NCBI GenBank assembly: GCA_944990035.1
Contig: CALYLX010000128.1
Span: 1,736,001-1,800,000 of the forward strand
Direction of reading: 5' to 3'
Source of the DNA: Clitopilus passeckerianus
Lineage: Eukaryota > Basidiomycota > Agaricomycetes > Agaricales > Entolomataceae
Length of the DNA: 64,000 nt
Part shown: piece after piece, positions 46,241-60,108 of the stretch
Layout: each line of letters begins with the position of its first letter
Numbering within the stretch: the first letter of the stretch is position 1
Translations under genes and position numbers: made by a program
Notes under the pieces: model-generated
Seen by the model: the letters and a program-made list of their open reading frames with translations, nothing else
Told to the model about the DNA's origin: nothing
The model's database searches: none

Positions 46241-46642
46241 GTTAGCAGATTAGGAATGGTGAACGGTACAAAAAGGTTAATGAAGCGATGTCAAAATTTC
46301 AAGGCGCGTCTGGTACGACTTTGCAGGCTCTTCCCAGTTCAGACCGCAGCGACCAACGATTCGACCACAGCAAAGCCAGCAAGAGACCAGTCGGGGACGA
46401 CGCAGCTCAAAACCTCGATGAGAGCTAGCCCTAAAGCCAGAATATCGCTGGTCCACGCGACGCTGACTAAGCGTGATCATCATCGATCACAGCGACGCGT
46501 TCTGGACTTCAAGTTGGACAATGGAGATTCGTCTTTCGACTGAATGGAAGTTAGAACTCGGGGATAGTTTCTATCTGACCCGGCCGACTTGCGGTGTATT
46601 TTAACTGCGTAACTTGCCAATCATGATTTGATTAGTATCCAA
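46241..46642. promoter_or_regulatory. Upstream region of the RasGAP gene
   Basis: About 400 bp between the RasGAP start codon and the MITE. It should hold the RasGAP promoter and leader. Short frames on both strands have no recognisable content. Confidence 0.4.
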
Positions 46643-46644
46643 TA

Positions 46645-46823
46645 GGGTCTTTCAAAGTTGAAAAGTTTCGTCTCATTAATGGGTATTCCGCTACCTCCCT
46701 TATTCGTCCCCTGCTTTAATCAGAGAGTTTGGCATGTATACTTTTCACCATTCTCAGTTTCAGACCGAAAAAGGGTCGGGAATGGTGAATAATGGAACCA
46801 AACTTTTCAACTTTGAAACCCCC
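46645..46823. mobile_element. MITE-like element, 179 bp, with terminal inverted repeats and TA target duplication
   Basis: The left end reads GGGTCTTTCAAAGTTGAAAA and the right end, read on the other strand, GGGGGTTTCAAAGTTGAAAA; both continue with GTTT. The match extends about 36 bp with few mismatches. A TA dinucleotide flanks each side (46643-46644 and 46824-46825), the target-site duplication of Tc1/mariner-type elements. A second, inner inverted pair (CACCATTC near 46747 and GAATGGTG near 46780) lies inside. No coding capacity is present, so it would be a non-autonomous, Stowaway-like MITE. Confidence 0.75.
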
Positions 46824-46825
46824 TA

Positions 46826-48475
46826 ATGTATGTAAGTGTAAGGCCCGAGTCCCTGACAGGCAGACGTAGTAAAATATCATGTAGTTAAAACCTTCTATAG
46901 CCTACACACTCTTACCGATACAAATGAGATCCACATGACCCGGATGCTTCCTTCGCAAAGCTGGGAAAATTCTTCCTTCGAATGAGTCAATCGGAGTCCT
47001 TTTGGCTCAAGGCCATGGGTGTGGGACGGCGTATAAGTAATGGAAGACCAGGAGCTGTGAGTAGAAGCAAACTGACAATCAAGGTATCAGTACGGATTAG
47101 CGCGGGAGAAACTGACTGCATGTCTCCCTTTAGGTAAAGTGAACCAGGTAACCTGAGTTGCCCAGGCTACTCCAACTCCCCAGGCGGCCGTGAGGATTGC
47201 CACACATGACTGTCGTGATGTAGACGTATCCATAAGATTGGCGTTCATAGCAATTGAGATTTCCCAGAAAGGCCCCGAATAGTCGCGTCGAGAACAATGG
47301 AGAAACGCATCTAAGATGTCATACCTCTGTCCCTACAGTCTTGATCTGTGTACTATGATGGCATATGGATAGAAATAATGGTTGACCACCTATTAATGAA
47401 TATGAGGCATCATCAAGTGGGTATCCATAGAATGACGGAGATTCGTGGCATAGCATAAACAGAGGCCAGATTACATCCCGGTTTGGGAACTGATGGGCGC
47501 CTCCATCGTAAATTGCAATTTTCACTTGTTTTTTGCGTAGATCCCTCGTTCCTATATACAAAGCAATAGTCCAGCACTGGATATTGAGCCGCAGTGCACA
47601 GTTCTTGAGTGCAAGGTGCATGAAGGCTTGACAGAAAGCACAGCCACGATTTGGGACCCATAAGCGTACATAATCCCCGTTTGAAGTGACAGTTCAGGGA
47701 GTCGGCAAGCCAGCTGGTTTGATTCGGTCCATCACTTTTAAGAGCCTACTGACTCTAGGTCCACGTCGAAGGCCATCTAAAACTGGATGTGTTCTGGCAT
47801 TGTTCCCTCGTATTGGAAGCGGCTCCGGAATTAGTCATCGAGAACAATGGGATCCCAAGAAGAGATCTGGGGCGGGAATATTACATGGGTCTAACTGGGA
47901 TCAGCGACTGACCTGACCGACGTTGACAAGAATTGTGGACATATATAGCTCCTTTGCTGAATAGTCAGTACAAGTTTGACCAATACTCCGCAGGCGGCCC
48001 CTCTTGCAAATTTCACTGAGACTCGGCAGTCGGGTAATCGTCGTCGAGTCAAGACCTCCTGATAGTCAACCCCCATCACCAACACAATACTCACGCTCGT
48101 TCCCCTCCTCTCAAATTGCTATTGCCCTCGGAAGTTCTTGTTTTAGTTGCTCTCTAGTCGAAAGTCGTCGTTGTCAGCAAATTTGTTATATTTCAGTGTC
48201 CCCGTCGCTTGCTCAATCGTTGCCCTTCCCCTGCTCTCTTCAAATCCATTGCTCCAATCACCAATCAATTCGTATCACAAGCTTTCTGTTATCTCCTCTT
48301 CCTTCAGGAAACAGCACACAGCTTTTATATACTACACCTTTACTAAACAGACATTCGTCAACGTTGCACTACTTTATATCAGGAAGAAGTTGTTTGTTAT
48401 TTAGCCCCTTTTTCCACGTCTTCGTTTTATATCTTCTTTCTCTTCGCTTGAAAAGGAGTATTACTGGAGGAAAGG
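46826..48475. other. Gene-poor stretch and long leader of the NGR1-like gene
   Basis: 1.65 kb with no gene I can support. Minus frames at 47319-47661 have no recognisable content. CGAGAACAATGG occurs twice (near 47289 and 47839) within a weakly similar 35 bp context. From about 48010 the plus strand becomes CT-rich, as in long 5' leaders of highly regulated fungal mRNAs. Confidence 0.45.
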
Positions 48476-51363
48476 ATGTCGTTTATGAATGGCCATGACT
48501 TCGAGAGCCCTCCTAGGATGACCACACTTCAAAACCGTGGAAGTCTTGACCGGGGCCTCTCGCACACCCCTCAATACCACGCGTCGCCATTTCCAACATC
48601 GGATCGTCATTCATCGTTGGGGATTACAACGGGACATCTGCCCTACTCAAACACCGTGCCAAGGTCATTAAACATCCACGGGACGGAATCGAACTTCGGG
48701 ATGGAATCTAGCCGACCAAACAGACACTCACACAAACCTTCTATCGTTGGTCACAATTCACAATCCCACTCTTTCTTCAACCACCACCATAACCAGCATT
48801 CTTCTTCCCCGCCTTTCCTTAACTCGGCCTACCCCGCCAACGCGTTTAACGAGCGAAACGCCACGATCTTCCGCACTTCGAATACATCCAATTACAACAC
48901 CTCGCCCAGTCTCCCGACGCCTGTCGCCAATCGAAACACGCTCTGGTGGGGCGAACTCGAACCCTGGATGGATGAAGAATACGCGAAACAAGTCTGCACT
49001 TTCATGGGCTGGGACCCTGTCAACATCAAGGTGCCTCATCCGGCACCAGATCCAGTCACCGGACAGCAACCCAACAACCCAGGCTTCTGCTATCTGACGT
49101 TCCCAAACGCTGAACAAGCTGCATCTGTGCTAGCACAGATCAACTCGCCAGGTCATCATCGAGCTATGCCTAACTCGAGTAAGCCGTTTGTGCTCAACTG
49201 GGCATCTTCTGTACCTGTTTCGACGCCGAGCTCTTTCGCGCAAAACGCCAGTGCCTCTAATGACTCCAACCAGCAATTCCCAAAGGAATATAGTATTTTC
49301 GTCGGTGACCTCGCCCCGGAAGTCTCGAATTCCGATCTGGTGGCAGTCTTCCGTAATCCTCTGCTCGGTCTTAGGAACGATAGGGAACCCAAATTTATCC
49401 GGCCTTTCCTGAGCTGCAAGAGTGCCAAAATTATGCTGGACCCCGTCACTGGAGTTTCTAGGGGCTATGGCTTCGTTCGGTAAGTGCATCGCCCTTATTG
49501 GCCCGATATAGTTGCTCACGTTCTTCTAGTTTCACCGATGAAGCAGACCAACAACGAGCGTTGATTGAAATGCATGGTTTATACTGCCTTTCACGCCCTA
49601 GTGAGTCAAACCAGTTTGTATGCATCATATAGTTCCCTAATATATCTCTCAGTGCGCATATCGCCGGCCACTGCCAAATACAAACCGCCGGTTACCTCCA
49701 CTGCTCTCGACCTTCCCCAGGTGCAACTCCCTGCTCATCCACTAGGCGTTCCGCCCCAGCCCGTCACGATCGCCCTTCCTCTTTCTAATAATGGGATTAC
49801 GAAGACGCTTTCCAATCCCACTACTGTTACGACGTCGACCTCGTCTTTTAATAGCGGGAGTAATAGCGTTTCGAGCTCTGGTTCCGGATCTTCGCTTGGC
49901 GCTTCCAACTCTTCCAACTCCTTGGGTTCCGGATCTGCTACGAGCGTATCGACCTCTGGGTTCAGCAGCCTGACTTCAGACGAGATGATGAATCTGCCAA
50001 ATAATGTGCTTGCTCAGATTGCACAGCAGTACGCGAAAGGAGAAGGTGGCCCTGTCAAGACTCATGGGGGTAATTCTATCACGAACCCTCTTGCCCAGGA
50101 CGCACCTATCAGGCATGCATTCGGCCAGGGAGAAGGTGGTGGTCCGCAGTTCGTCATCTCTGAGGACTCTTGGAAGCATCAGGCTCGTGCTCGCGCGATA
50201 TTGGGAAATCTTATTGGTCCGAATGGAGAACAACTCACATCCACCGATCCCTACAATACCACCGTATTCGTCGGTGGCCTTTCTCCTCTGATCTCTGAAG
50301 AAACGTTGAGAACATTCTTCGCGCCTTTTGGAGATATTCACTATGTCAAGGTCCCGGTTGGAAAGCACTGCGGTTTCGTCCAATTTGTTCGCAAGGCCGA
50401 TGCCGAGCGTGCCATCGAGAAGATGCAAGGGTTCCCTATCGGTGGGAGTAGGATTCGCTTAAGTTGGGGTCGCAGTCAATGTAAGTTCTCCTCTGTCAGT
50501 CCACGGTATTTGTATGATGCTAACCTGGACTCGATCCCATAGATAAAGCTGCTCAGGCTGCCGCCCAAGCTGCGCACGCGGCGGCTATGCAAAGTCAGCT
50601 GTCGATCCCAGGCCCTCACACCATGACTCAGGAACAGGCCATGCAAATATTGCAGAAACTCAACATGCAAGGCTACCTGGACTATGCACCCAATGCTCTG
50701 GCTGATCAGGGGAGTGATAGCCCGAAGAGTGCTGATGCTTTGACTTCCCTTGTATCCGAACATATATTCGGGGACAGAACTCCGCACACGTCGTCTGCGC
50801 CTCCCGCACAAGAAAGTTCACACCTCTACGACACTTTTCCCTCGCGTCCTGAATTTAATCGCGCGCACAGCACTTTTTCGCCTTTCTCCCCAGATCCTAA
50901 TCACCCGGCTTTTGCTCCTGATGTCAGGCGTCACGAGTCGTTGTCGCATCTCGAGATGTCGCAGCCTTCCAACAAGGCATACCATGCATCTTTCTTACCC
51001 ACACCTTCCATCCCCAACTCGGATCTGAAACCTGGCACAGGACCATCTTCGAAGACGTCTCCCAACTCAACTCGCCCACCTAGTGCGTCGCTCTACAAGG
51101 TGTATAACGAAGGCGCCAGTCCTTTCCAATCTAACCGTGCTCCTGCTCGCCCGGATGCCGGCACGATCTCCCGACCTCCCTCTGGCTCGAATGCCGCCAG
51201 ACAAGGAGATAATGATCAGCAACACGATCCCGTTCACGAACTCAATGGCTCTTTCACGAACCTCAATCTAGATCATAGCTGGAAGGTCGTTCACGAGGAT
51301 GTGGAACTCGCAAGCGGTACCTTGCCCATTCGCAAAGAGAGGACACCCTCGCCTACCCAATGA
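48476..51363 (+). CDS. RNA-binding protein with three RRMs, NGR1/TIA-1-like
   Basis: Four exons, join(48476..49479,49530..49600,49653..50480,50543..51363), give 907 aa. Three RRMs are seen. RRM1 (about 155-245) starts LWWGELEPWMDEEYAKQVC and ends before FVLNWAS. RRM2 (about 271-365) has YSIFVGDLAPEVSNSDLVAV and SRGYGFVRFTDEADQ. RRM3 (about 561-635) has TTVFVGGLSPLISEETLRTF and KHCGFVQFVRKADAERAI, ending RIRLSWGRSQ. The separation of RRM3 by a Ser/Gly-rich linker and the degenerate first RRM fit the yeast Ngr1/Nam8 and fission yeast Csx1 group, which control mRNA stability or splicing. The flanks are Ser/Pro/Asn-rich and disordered. A short internal exon of 71 nt lies within RRM2. Confidence 0.9.
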
Positions 51364-51897
51364 AGCCGCCAAACACGGCGTCCAGTCCGTCTCCGTTTTA
51401 GTTAAGCATACATTTCCCTTTCCTGTGTCTTTTTGTAATATTTCGCTCTACATATCTTTGTCCTATGTGTTCGTTCTTCTATTGTTTCTAGGATATCAAA
51501 CTACAATCACGTTACATTTATTATATGATTGGTTGGACTATGGTTTTGGTCTTTCTTTTTCTCTTTCTCTCTTGTCGAAGCCGCTATCTGTTTCCCATTT
51601 GCTCGTCATGCGTGACCTCTGCCTTCTTGCATTCGTTTCCACATTACGATTCAGATAATCACCTTATCCACGTCAAAGCATCAGAGATTTCTGGTGCTTA
51701 TGAACCTATTGTTTCTCTCCTTCTACGATATCTCACCTCCATGATTATGAAAAAGCACCACACTCAAGCAATCTAAGATCAATATTCCCCCACTTCTGAG
51801 ATGTACATGAACATGCCAGTATATACAAAGCTGCAGAACGAAAAGACCCCTTTCTATCCCAAACAAGCTATTACCATCAAATGCCTTCGATAGACGC
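51364..51897. other. Convergent intergenic region, T-rich 3' flank
   Basis: 534 bp between the NGR1-like stop and the RRP7 stop. The first half is strongly T-rich on the plus strand, consistent with a long 3' UTR. No gene is seen. Confidence 0.4.
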
Positions 51898-52889
51898 TCA
51901 GTATGGTTTGAACTTCCGTGAAGCTTTGAGCGCTTCCACCTTGGCCTTGTCCTCTTCCCATTTTGCCTTGAGGTCCATGAGGTCTGTACAGGCAACGGTG
52001 GTGAGGAACAAGAAAGTATCAATAAACATGAATGAGGCTTACGTTTTCGTTGCTGTTCCGCTTTCTGGAACGCATAGAGCCCAGGCTTTTCTTTCTCTTT
52101 CTTCTGTTTGCGATGCCGTTTCGAGGTCTGACCGGTCCTTTGGAAGCGCTTGGTGGCCACACCAACGCCTCCTCCCAAGGTCTTTCCAAAAGCACCTCCC
52201 CTTGTAACCAATGTGAACCCGTCGCCGTCCACAATGGCCTCTCCTTTGCGGTACTTCGACTTTTGCTTGCCCTTCTGTACTTCGTACTCGTAGAGCGTTA
52301 TTGATGAATCGGCATGTTCCCGTACGAGATCGAGTGGTGGCCTGAGAGAATCGTAAAGCTCGAGATAGTGTGAGAGGCCTGAGGGCTCTTCCTCTATTGG
52401 TGGCCAGGGCCGTGGTTTGGAGACTGAGGCTATTGCTCGCTTTAGGGAGGAAGAGTCAAGGAAGACAACATGTGCGGCCCTTCCCGAGTCTCTTAAAGTG
52501 CGCGTGCTCGTTGAAGGTAGGGGTATAACCTGCGGAGCGTCTTCTTTCACGACTTTTCGCTTTTTTCTTGGCTGGGCTTCCGACCGATCTTCAGCATCCT
52601 CCTCCACCTCCTCCACCTCGTCTTCGCTGTCGCTCTCCTCTTGGTTGTCCTCTTGAGAGTTGACATCGAAAACTATTTTTTCGACTGTTCCGGATGTTTT
52701 GAAGAGTGCTGAGAGCTCTCGCTCTGTTGCATCTGGAGGTACGTTCACCAAGAAAAGTGTTCGTCCTTCTGGAAGGGCATTTTTGTTCGGGTTCTTCCCC
52801 GCGTGCGCTCGTGCATAGATGTAGTGTGTTGACGATGGATATTGTACCGGCAGGATGTTGAAGCCACCAACGGTGGTTGGTAGAGCCAT
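51898..52889 (-). CDS. RRP7: Ribosomal RNA-processing protein 7 (RRP7)
   Basis: Two exons, join(51898..51983,52043..52889), give 310 aa. An N-terminal RRM-like domain begins LPEGRTLFLVNVPPDATERE and is interrupted by a long acidic insert (EESDSEDEVEEVEEDAEDRS) before AAHVVFLDSSSLKRAI. The Rrp7 C-terminal domain has DGDGFTLVTRGG, then GLYAFQKAEQQRKR and ends EALKASRKFKPY. This is the conserved basic helix that binds pre-rRNA. RRP7 belongs to the UTP-C/CURI module of the small-subunit processome in the nucleolus. The short last exon supplies the conserved end. It is convergent with the NGR1-like gene. Confidence 0.93.
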
Positions 52890-53352
52890 GGTGTAGAATC
52901 AAAAAATCGCAAACACTGACACTGGCAATTGATCGGACGATGGCCGTTCCGGAGATTCCGGTCCGACCGATGGGCTACCCAAATTCTTAACCCAACGCTT
53001 CCAAATTCCAATTCTGTTCGATAATTGAGCATTTGAGGAGCAGGAGATCGAATTCCAAGCAATCTATATACAGGCCATGCTATAAAGAATAATAAATACA
53101 AAGCGTGTCAACAGCTACTGATGAGAGCAAGAGAGACACATTGGCATGAAAGCAATGATTATACAGGACAGGAGAAAGTGATGCAGTGGAACGATACATA
53201 AGGGCAGGGTCCGTTGGATGCAATGCATGCAGAGGGGTATATAGTCTGTGACCGGGGGGTACGCACCGTGTCCATATTCGATCGGCATTCATTCAGATAT
53301 GGATATGTGGTGGCGATGAGGGGTTCGAGAAGATGAGCGGGTCTGCCAGAGA
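52890..53352. other. Intergenic region upstream of RRP7, no gene seen
   Basis: 463 bp between minus-strand genes: RRP7 promoter and the 3' flank of the next gene. Confidence 0.35.
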
Positions 53353-54545
53353 TCACTTGTTATGATCTCTCCTTGTGTATTCCATTATCTTCATCGTTGC
53401 AGCAGAGAGTGTGGCATCTGGCGCTTGTATACTTGGCTGGTTGAGCGGTAAAGTTCCAAAAGGTTGACGGCGGATAACTTCTGGATCAAGCAGGGTAACA
53501 GATGGTGGAAAGTCGGATGTTGAAGCCTCCAACATGTGTAGACCAAAATTTGGGGCAAAGGGGGTGCTTCCAGCAGCGCAAGTACATGGTCCCGCTTCTC
53601 TCGAAAGTTCACAAGTGCGGACATGTATGACCTCCGTTGAGAGAGGTAAGGTTGAGTTGTCCTTGTGCCGATGAAGTTGTAAGAAACACAAAAAGCAGGA
53701 ACGCGAAAATGCCCGGTTCATTGGAGTCGTTGACAACGTCGAGGCAGTGTCCGAATCTCCCTGACCCAGTTTGGCACCTAGTGATATGTTCAGCTAGGCG
53801 GATCTCACAACAAAATATAGAGCTTACCGTCGATCAAGTTGGCGAGCGAGCCACTGAGTGTAGCCAGCACTCCATCATCAGAGCCACAGATTGAGACTGA
53901 GCCTTGATCATCCTCAACTGATCAAGGGATACCATTTAGACAACGCGCCAACACGAGCCGTGGTGCGCCACTCACAAGGTCGAGACTCCCCGGGCAACAG
54001 GGTGTAACTGTGGCTGATTCCGCTATGGTTGTTTTGCATCTCTAATCGCCTGCGTGTTTCTTGGGTCGTCGTCTAGAGTGTGATGAGTCGACTGTATGAA
54101 CCAGTTGAAGGTGCTTACGATTATTCGGCAGCAGAGCTCTCGTAAATCTGTGGTGACCCCTCGAATGGAGGAAGTTAACCCGGTCAACAGAGCGAATATT
54201 TCACCCCAGATATCGATTGCTTGGCAAACACCCTCTCTGAAGATTTGGCGAGACTTGTCACATCTAGAAACCTCGATTAAACTAGGCACTCGACCCAGGC
54301 GATAGAACCTACTTAAACAACATAGCCTCCGTCTGCGAGCGGAATACAGGATCCGGCAGTAACCCTTCTGCGACTGCCTTGGAGTAGATATCGTTCGTTT
54401 CTTTGTAAGTCTCGTCCAAGGTTTTCAACGCCACACTTGGCAGGAAGAATCGTCCACAAAAAATAACAGACACAACAGTGCTCAAAAGTCCAAATGCGCC
54501 GACGAAGAAATTGAACTTGTCGGATGGATCTGAGTCGGTAGACAT
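53353..54545 (-). CDS. Hypothetical protein with one N-terminal membrane helix, 329 aa
   Basis: Five exons, join(53353..53777,53828..53917,53976..54072,54119..54263,54313..54545), are phase-consistent. Near the N-terminus there is one membrane helix, FFVGAFGLLSTVVSVIFCG (about residues 12-30), then a helical stretch KTLDETYKETNDIYSKAVAE. A second hydrophobic helix-like part, CQAIDIWGEIFALLTGLTSS, lies near residue 90. The C-terminal half holds a Cys-rich patch (RSCFLCFLQLHRHK, CTCAAG) and then Pro/Ser-rich sequence. I recognise no family. The short distance to the divergent kinase-like gene suggests a shared promoter. Confidence 0.65.
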
Positions 54546-54829
54546 CGTCGAGTGGCAAGTTCACAGCAGTGGCGTGGTTGGATGGAAAGCACTACTCTTG
54601 CAGCTGCATAGCATTCCTGTCATTTATACAGGACTCAGGGCTGCCTCGTGGATCACATCCACTTTGATTCTGTGGGTCCTCCTATTTGTCCGCATAATAA
54701 CGTCCGTTTTCTGGCGCCCACATTCGGACCGCATTTGGATGAAGGCGAAGGACAACAAGCATGGTGGTCACGTAAGCATTTTTGTTCTCACTTTGGTAAC
54801 CATTCCTTCAACTCGCAGATGCCGTCCTG
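54546..54829. promoter_or_regulatory. Divergent region with a possible 5' coding exon of the kinase-like gene
   Basis: 284 bp between divergent starts. The plus frame 54612-54771 (DHIHFDSVGPPICPHNNVRF) is open and would join through a GT..AG intron (54772-54818) in frame with the kinase-like gene, but has no ATG. Confidence 0.4.
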
Positions 54830-56277
54830 ATGTCCTCTGAGTTATCCCTATTCAAAGATTACAGTTCGACCAGTTTGAACTCGACATGGTCCTCATCTGC
54901 ACTTAGGCTCATTCCGTATGGAGAGATTGCAAAGCGTGCTCTTCGAGTACGCTACGACCCTTATATTACCGAAGAGGAAGCTACCTGGCGAGACCGCTAT
55001 GATTTCTTTCTAAGTCGAGGGTATAGATTACGCCCAAGATTTCGACCTGACTGGAAACCTTCCTGGATTGAGAAATCGCTGGATCCATGGGAATGCGAGG
55101 ATGCAGTACAACAATATGTCTGTTCATCTCACTCTCCATCACTTCTGACACTCATGTTTGCAGCTCCCCATGGTATTAGACGCGAGACGGGAAAGTAACG
55201 ACCAGAGAGTCTGCATCAAGCGGACAAGAAGAAAGTCAAAAGAAGTGGAAATTATGCGATTGTTCTCCTCGGAAAAGTCAAAAGCTCCCAATAACCATAC
55301 TGTGCCGATTCTCGATGCCTTCTCAGATGAGGAAGCTCCAGATACCCAGTATATCGTCATGCCTCTCCTGAGACGCTTTGACGACCCCGACTTTGGAGCT
55401 GTCGGAGAGGTTGTTGACTGTGTATCACAATTACTCGAGGTTCGTCTTCTTCTTTGTGAATTGGGATTGGTACTCAATGAAACTCAGGGGCTAGCTTTCC
55501 TCCACAGCAATTGGATTGCACATTGGTGAGTATCACTCTTTTGCGAGCCTCACCAGAAACCCTAACACTGTTTCCCAGTGATCTCACAGGCGTAAATATC
55601 ATGATGGACGCACGCTCCATCTTCCCGCAAGGCTGGCATTTCTCGTTACCCTATCTTGCTGCGGACGGAGTGAATCCAGCGAAGCCATTACCCCGTATAG
55701 ACCACCCTATTCGGTACTATATCATTGACTTTGACTTTTCAATGCAACTGGAACCCGGACCAAGCCATCTCGTCAGGGATCTAGGCGGTCGAGACCGTGA
55801 TCCGCCCGAGCTCTCTCGTGACGAGCCCTTTGATCCCTTTAAACTTGATGTTTTTACCCTTGGGAATGTTTTTAAGAAAGATATCCACCGAGTAGGTTGC
55901 CTCGTAATCTCACCGTATGAGACTGATCTATCGATCTGCAGAAATACTTCGAGGTCGAGTTTCTGAATGAACTATGCCAATACATGATGACATCCTCATT
56001 CCAAGCACGGCCTACAACAAAGGAGGCTATTCAACGGTTTTCACAACTCCGCCCTGTAGGCACTCCTGCAAACCTCCGACGGCGGCTCCCAAAACGCGTC
56101 GAAACCACAGGAGAGCGTTGGATCTATGATGCCGTATCAGCTGCAAAGGAAAGCATTCTCAGCGTCGCACATTCTTTGACAAAAGAAACCCAAACCAGTC
56201 ACCCCCCTTCCCGCGTGTCATCACCACCAGGAGATCCCAAGAACCCGCCTCACAGCGGAAAACCTTGTTCCCGTTGA
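54830..56277 (+). CDS. Atypical protein kinase-like protein (HCD/DFD variant), 416 aa
   Basis: Five exons, join(54830..55117,55164..55439,55488..55525,55579..55891,55942..56277). The kinase-like fold is of a type common in Agaricomycetes. A linker YRLRPRFRPDWKPSW is followed by a VCIKRTRRKSKEVEIMRLF segment (VAIK lysine and helix-C Glu). Next come YIVMPLLRRF, GLAFLHSNWIAHCDLTGVNI (catalytic loop with HCD in place of HRD, Asp and Asn kept) and YYIIDFDFSMQ (DFD in place of DFG), then FDPFKLDVFTLGNVF. The tail is Pro/Ser-rich. Lys, catalytic Asp, Asn and the metal Asp are kept, so weak activity is possible; the Gly-to-Asp change at DFG argues against normal regulation. Substrate unknown. The start may be further 5'. 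Confidence 0.75.
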
Positions 56278-56617
56278 CATTGGCGAATGGGATTTCGCGA
56301 AAGGAAATACTGACATGGAAATTGGGCCGAGTGCCTAGGAATCTTCTGCTTGCTATCTACAATGCTTTCAGTCCTTTTGGATACCGGTGTATATCATAAT
56401 GCAGATCAAATGTACTACTTCGACCATTGCAACACTGTACTTTATCATACCTTCTGTAATCGCATTCTCGGGCTTCACTCATTACCGCCTTGGATGCCAT
56501 CAGTTCAGAGCAAGTACAGGTTCGGACGCGGCAGGTAAGCGTCTTGGGGAGAATTGATTCGATGCCTCGCCCAAAGGCTCAGTTTAGTCCAACAAATATC
56601 GTACATGTTTCCTCTAA
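56278..56617. other. Convergent intergenic region, no gene seen
   Basis: 340 bp between the kinase-like stop and the WBP2-like stop; probably 3' UTRs. Confidence 0.35.
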
Positions 56618-57312
56618 TTATGCATTATACCCAGGGGGGTTATCAGATGGAAGGGAGGAATTTAGGTTGACCATGGATACAGATGAAGAATCTGCTGGTG
56701 AAGTGTATGTCGCTAAAACCATGGCCCGGTGGTTAGTTTCCTTCGGGACATCATGAATTGCAAGGGGAGACGTACGGAGACCCTCCTCGTCCTCAGGTTG
56801 AAGCCTGTTCATGTATATGACTCGTTCTCTCGTCTTCTCCAGCAAGCTGACGAACTCAAACATGGCGCGGTTCTTGAATCTGATCTCACAAGAGGTGCCT
56901 TCGGTCAATCCACCTTCTGGGGCAGGACGAATGTCAAAAGACAGGAAGTTGGCAGAGATCATAGGCTGTTCGAATCTCGTCGTAAGAATGGAGTGCAGCT
57001 GGATAGACAGAGACTCGATCTCTGGTACAGTCGGTATGCTCGTGAAGATCAACTACAGCTGCGTCAGTAACTCATTCAGTTCCATGGAAGAGACATAGGT
57101 GACTTTACTCGTTGGTCAGTTAGCCACAGCTTCCCAGTCGCCTTGATCTTCCTCAAGCCGCCACTCCCGCCTGCGGTCGCGCTCCCGGACGGTGGTGAAT
57201 TAGGAATCGTTAGAGCGAGCTCTACACCCGAATCAACGGTTGTAACAGTGCTCTCATGAGGCAGAGGTACTGGGAACCCTTTGGGGTCCAACATTGTCCA
57301 GTTCAGTGCCAT
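56618..57312 (-). CDS. WBP2-like PH-GRAM protein with a PPxY motif
   Basis: Two exons, join(56618..57052,57109..57312), give 212 aa. It starts MALNWTMLDPKGFPVPLPHE, the typical start of WW-domain-binding protein 2 relatives. The GRAM-like fold continues through KIKATGKLWLTDQRLIFTSI, IESLSIQLHSI, FEQPMISANFLSFDIRP, GTSCEIRFKNRAMFEFVSLL. At the extreme C-terminus is NPPGYNA, a PPxY motif that binds WW domains such as those of Rsp5-type ubiquitin ligases (family knowledge). Animal WBP2 is a transcription coactivator; the fungal role is unclear. The intron at 57053-57108 is required, since the unspliced frame runs past the domain into another reading. The tRNA-Arg gene lies 111 bp upstream. Confidence 0.87.
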
Positions 57313-57423
57313 GGTGGGGGTATCTAAGCGAACAGCCTCAGGAGCCCGGACGATAAAGCACTCATCAGGAGAGATCCGCAGTGCAGTGGGAGGACTGATG
57401 CGCCCGATGTCTATCGTTGGCAT

Positions 57424-57507
57424 GGCTACCTGGCGCAATGGTAGCGCGTTTGGCTTCGATTGCTAAGCGGCACCAAAAGGTTGCAGGTTCGAGTCCTGCG
57501 GTGGTCA
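57424..57507 (+). tRNA. tRNA-Arg (anticodon UCG), with a 12-nt intron
   Basis: The acceptor stem pairs GGCTACC with GGTGGTC (two G-U pairs), with discriminator A. The D arm is GCGC-loop-GCGC, the anticodon stem TTTGG/CCAAA, and the T arm GCAGG-TTCGAGT-CCTGC. The loop is CT-TCG-A, then a 12-nt insert (57460-57471), then A. The insert sits directly after position 37, where nuclear tRNA introns lie. TCG reads CGA Arg codons. A T run follows at 57512 as the pol III terminator. The sequence is identical to the copy at 60215-60298. Confidence 0.93.
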
Positions 57508-57681
57508 TAACTTTTTCCCAGATATTTTTTTTTGTCCGAGATACTTGCAATTTGTTCTTCGGCAGGCCCTTCATAATACGGATACGAATCCCAGCTTTTC
57601 TCATGCTGAGAGAATAATTATTACGAACATACTATGGTACAAGATAGGCATACGAAGACAGGTATTTGGATGAGAAAAAGG

Positions 57682-60108
<2,427 letters not shown>

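Noticed and set aside
48004..48498. 164-codon plus frame before the NGR1-like start
   Set aside because: It starts with TTG, is CT-rich and low-complexity, and overlaps the true ATG in another frame. It fits a 5' leader.
57424..57507. Reading the tRNA as Trp or Gln from other loop triplets
   Set aside because: Only TCG sits at positions 34-36 when the stems pair fully and the intron is placed after position 37.
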